A program made the translations under genes and the position numbers. Source: Geobacter sp. UBA5608 (GTDB lineage Bacteria; Desulfobacterota; Desulfuromonadia; Geobacterales; Pseudopelobacteraceae). Taken from it: a stretch of DNA of 14,210 bases. The notes under the pieces were generated by a model that saw nothing but the letters and a program-made list of their open reading frames with translations, was not told the DNA's origin and did not search any database. This document shows, piece after piece, positions 12,697-14,210 of this stretch; position 1 is the first letter of the stretch; each line of letters begins with the position of its first letter. Where the stretch lies: NCBI GenBank assembly GCA_002424705.1, contig DIKW01000082.1:1-14210 (forward strand). Reading direction: 5' to 3'.

Positions 12697-13224
12697 TCAC
12701 CGGCCTATTACGGCAGGAGGTGTGAGCGGGACGCTTTCTGTCGTCTTTGCAGCAGCATACACAAACTGCCACTGGTCGTAGCGCTGTGCCCCGACAAACT
12801 GCCTGAGCTGATCGGGAAAGTTGTCCTTTTTGATCACGGCATCCTTACTGGAGCTGGCAACGCCCACAATACCACGAACCGGTTCACGAATCACAGTCCA
12901 ATCCTGGTTGGTGATGGGATCGCGGTACAGCTTGCGCAGATAGCGCACCTTGGCCGGGGTACGCGGATCCTGCAGCAGGTCTTTCAGGTCGTTGAGCGGA
13001 GTGGCCACATGCTGCTGAACATCAGGTTTCGGCTGGTGCCAACGAGCGATGGCATCCTGAATCTGCATTCCCCGGAACAGCAGCTCCGCTTCCCGCTCAC
13101 GCTGCATGATACCCTTCCAGCTCTGTCCCACAATCCCCTGCATGATGCCCATCAGCATCACGGCCAGCAGGACAAACAGGTAGGTGTATCCCCTGTTATT
13201 GCTCAGAAAGACGTACCGTTTCAT
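12697..13224 (-). CDS. minor pseudopilin-like protein lacking Glu5
   Basis: The product is 175 residues. A prepilin-like N-terminus has a basic leader with NNRG (Gly12), then YTYLF and a hydrophobic helix to about residue 34. If it is cut after Gly12, position +5 is Phe rather than Glu. Among type II pseudopilins, loss of Glu5 is typical of the tip subunit GspK, but GspK is about 300 residues and this is much shorter. After the helix comes a charged segment (SWKGIMQREREAELLFRG), common in pseudopilins, then LRKLYRDPITNQDW, like the RDP(I/M) stretch of GspG-type proteins. It is the first gene of the minus-strand transcript with gspF and gspE and lies about 60 nt after a good promoter. A minor pseudopilin, perhaps at the tip, is the best reading. 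The ribosome binding site is weak. Confidence 0.78.
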   Translation of the reverse strand: MKRYVFLSNNRGYTYLFVLLAVMLMGIMQGIVGQSWKGIMQREREAELLFRGMQIQDAIARWHQPKPDVQQHVATPLNDLKDLLQDPRTPAKVRYLRKLYRDPITNQDWTVIREPVRGIVGVASSSKDAVIKKDNFPDQLRQFVGAQRYDQWQFVYAAAKTTESVPLTPPAVIGR

Positions 13225-13290
13225 CGCACCCGTTCCCGTTCAGACAAAAACAGCCAAAAAACCTTTAAGTCTATGCATTTGTATACTCGA

Positions 13291-13320
13291 TTTATACCCG
13301 TTCGTCCAGTTCCATGGCAA
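13291..13320 (-). promoter_or_regulatory. sigma70-type promoter of the pseudopilin-gspF-gspE transcript
   Basis: On the minus strand, TTGCCA (13315-13320) and TATAAA (13291-13296) are 18 nt apart, each matching its consensus at 5 of 6 positions. Transcription would begin near 13284, giving a leader of about 60 nt before ATG 13224. It lies just beyond the terminator of the PilZ gene, which supports independent transcription of the two units. It is the best promoter match in the window. Confidence 0.6.
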
Positions 13321-13339
13321 TCGGGCGTACAAACACCAA

Positions 13340-13368
13340 GGGCCTGAGCACTCAATGGTGTCAGGCCC
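13340..13368 (-). terminator. factor-independent terminator of the PilZ gene
   Basis: GGGCCTGA (13340-13347) pairs perfectly with TCAGGCCC (13361-13368), an 8-bp stem, with a possible further CAC/GTG pairing inside the loop. It begins 32 nt after the PilZ stop. On the minus strand the stem is followed by TTGGTGTTTGT, rich in T but not an unbroken run. Confidence 0.65.
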
Positions 13369-13400
13369 TGCAAATGACGATTTCCGTTTAACTCCCGCCC

Positions 13401-14117
13401 CTAATCCACCACAAGGCCTTCTTTAAGCGCCACAATCACCTCTACCTGACGCTGGTAGATGTACTTGCCGATGACGGTGTCGGTCAGCCGGTCGGGGGTA
13501 ATGGTGAAGATGGCGACCTGCCGGTTGTCACCGGTTGGCTTGGCCCTGACAAAGGTGGCCGGCATGGTCAGGGGCGAATCCAGCAGGTTGAAGGCCATCA
13601 CGCCGGCACCTTCAACGGTGGCCGGAAGGGGCCCCTCAACCCATAGCGAGATGCCGCTGGCCGAGATGTCGATCACGGTGCCTTCAATCTGGATATGCTC
13701 ACAGAAAAAACGGGCCGGCAGTGTGCCATGCCCCCTGACCCGCACCGCCTCACGCCGGTCAGCCCGCACTTGGGCATAGGCGAAATTGTGCAGAATAGCC
13801 ACTTTTTTGGTGACGTTGACATAGGCTGCGTAGCAGTGCACTGCAAGGTCCTTGGCAAATGCCTTGCTCTTGATCAGTGTGCTGTTGTTCTGTTTGAGAA
13901 TCTGGGCCTGGTGCTCATGGACAGACAGTTCGACGCTGTCTTTGTCCACTGCAAGAATAGTAGTGCCGTAGCTGACCGGTATTTCATTGCAGTAGTTGAG
14001 CAGCGTCAGGTCGCTTTTGAGGCGCCCGGCATGCATCTCTGCAAACACCTTTATGATGGCGTCAGCGTCCGTCTTGCCATCAGCAACACTTACCAGTTGA
14101 AAATGATCTTGAACCAT
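13401..14117 (-). CDS. PilZ-domain c-di-GMP receptor, YcgR-like
   Basis: The product is 238 residues, soluble, with no signal or membrane segment. The N-terminal half (about 1-115) resembles the flagellar-brake type N-domain of YcgR-like proteins in layout; the C-terminal half is a PilZ domain. Both c-di-GMP motifs are intact: RxxxR in DRREAVR (Arg122, Arg126) and DxSxxG in DISASG (150-155). It should therefore bind c-di-GMP and act through protein contact. Its target is not encoded in its own transcript, as it has its own promoter and terminator. The nearest candidates are the secretion genes downstream, including a GspE with an MshEN-like domain. AAGG ends 7 nt before ATG 14117, so the start is good. 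PilZ assignment is firm; the role is inferred. Confidence 0.88.
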   Translation of the reverse strand: MVQDHFQLVSVADGKTDADAIIKVFAEMHAGRLKSDLTLLNYCNEIPVSYGTTILAVDKDSVELSVHEHQAQILKQNNSTLIKSKAFAKDLAVHCYAAYVNVTKKVAILHNFAYAQVRADRREAVRVRGHGTLPARFFCEHIQIEGTVIDISASGISLWVEGPLPATVEGAGVMAFNLLDSPLTMPATFVRAKPTGDNRQVAIFTITPDRLTDTVIGKYIYQRQVEVIVALKEGLVVD

Positions 14118-14153
14118 TGATGGACCTTGTTTGTCGTGTGTCTCGCGCTACCT

Positions 14154-14172
14154 GGCCTAGGCCATTTTGGCC
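14154..14172. repeat. overlapping GGCC palindromes over the PilZ promoter, operator candidate
   Basis: Two nested dyads share a GGCC: a perfect 10-bp palindrome GGCCTAGGCC (14154-14163), and GGCC-ATTTT-GGCC (14160-14172). They cover the putative -10 box and start site, where a bound repressor would block transcription. They could also fold into alternative hairpins in the leader RNA if transcription starts further upstream. Confidence 0.4.
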
Positions 14173-14192
14173 TGTTGTAGCACAGTTTACAA
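14164..14192 (-). promoter_or_regulatory. sigma70-like promoter of the PilZ gene
   Basis: On the minus strand, TTGTAA (14187-14192) and CAAAAT (14164-14169) are 17 nt apart, each matching its consensus at 4 of 6 positions. The start would fall near 14157, giving a leader of about 40 nt. The -10 element is embedded in the GGCC inverted repeats. Confidence 0.42.
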
Positions 14193-14210
14193 AAAAAGGC
14201 TCTGCTTACG

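Noticed and set aside
12664..13347. 227-codon open frame on the plus strand opposite the minor pseudopilin
   Set aside because: It is antisense to a protein with a clear prepilin N-terminus and crosses its promoter; the translation has no signal, domain or repeat and is rich in His, Arg and Pro, as expected of a shadow frame.

Overview
The window looks like part of a Desulfuromonadia (Geobacter, Trichlorobacter or Pelobacter-like) chromosome. This is inferred from the gene style only: GC-rich, tightly packed genes, an atypical type II secretion (T2SS) gene set with a TPR-bearing lipoprotein secretin and short pseudopilins, and neighbouring PAS-kinase and PilZ signalling genes. No rRNA, tRNA, CRISPR array or insertion sequence is visible.

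Layout. (1) Positions 1-1022, minus strand: N-terminal part of a PAS-PAS sensor histidine kinase whose 3' end runs off the left edge. (2) 1023-1371: divergent intergenic region with two inverted repeats. (3) 1372-5615, plus strand: a six-gene module made of two NosL-family metal-site proteins, a small membrane-anchored protein, an FtsX/MacB-type permease, its LolD/MacB-type ATPase, and a polytopic membrane protein with a DsbB-like CPFCxxQR motif. (4) 5618-9577, plus strand: a lipoprotein secretin with TPRs, two tandem paralogous GspG-like pseudopilins and a secreted IPT/TIG protein. Gaps from 1372 to 9577 are at most 73 nt and several genes overlap, so all ten genes may form one operon. (5) 9612-13224, minus strand, convergent: GspE ATPase, GspF platform protein and a Glu5-lacking minor pseudopilin, read in the order pseudopilin, gspF, gspE from a good sigma70-like promoter at 13291-13320. 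(6) 13401-14117, minus strand: a YcgR-like PilZ protein with its own promoter and terminator.

How the genes may work together. The second half encodes the core of an atypical T2SS: secretin, major and minor pseudopilins, platform and ATPase. GspC, GspL, GspM and the prepilin peptidase are absent from the window. The first half looks like a periplasmic cofactor and thiol maturation module. Its fusion to the secretin operon (2 nt between the DsbB-like gene and the secretin) suggests that metal loading and disulfide formation of an exoprotein are coupled to its export. In Geobacter sulfurreducens the pseudopilin OxpG is known to be needed for export of the multicopper protein OmpB, which makes a copper protein a reasonable candidate substrate. 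That link is inference.

Two independent c-di-GMP signals also sit here: a degenerate-plus-intact pair of MshEN-type 24-residue motifs in the N-terminus of GspE, and the intact PilZ protein upstream.
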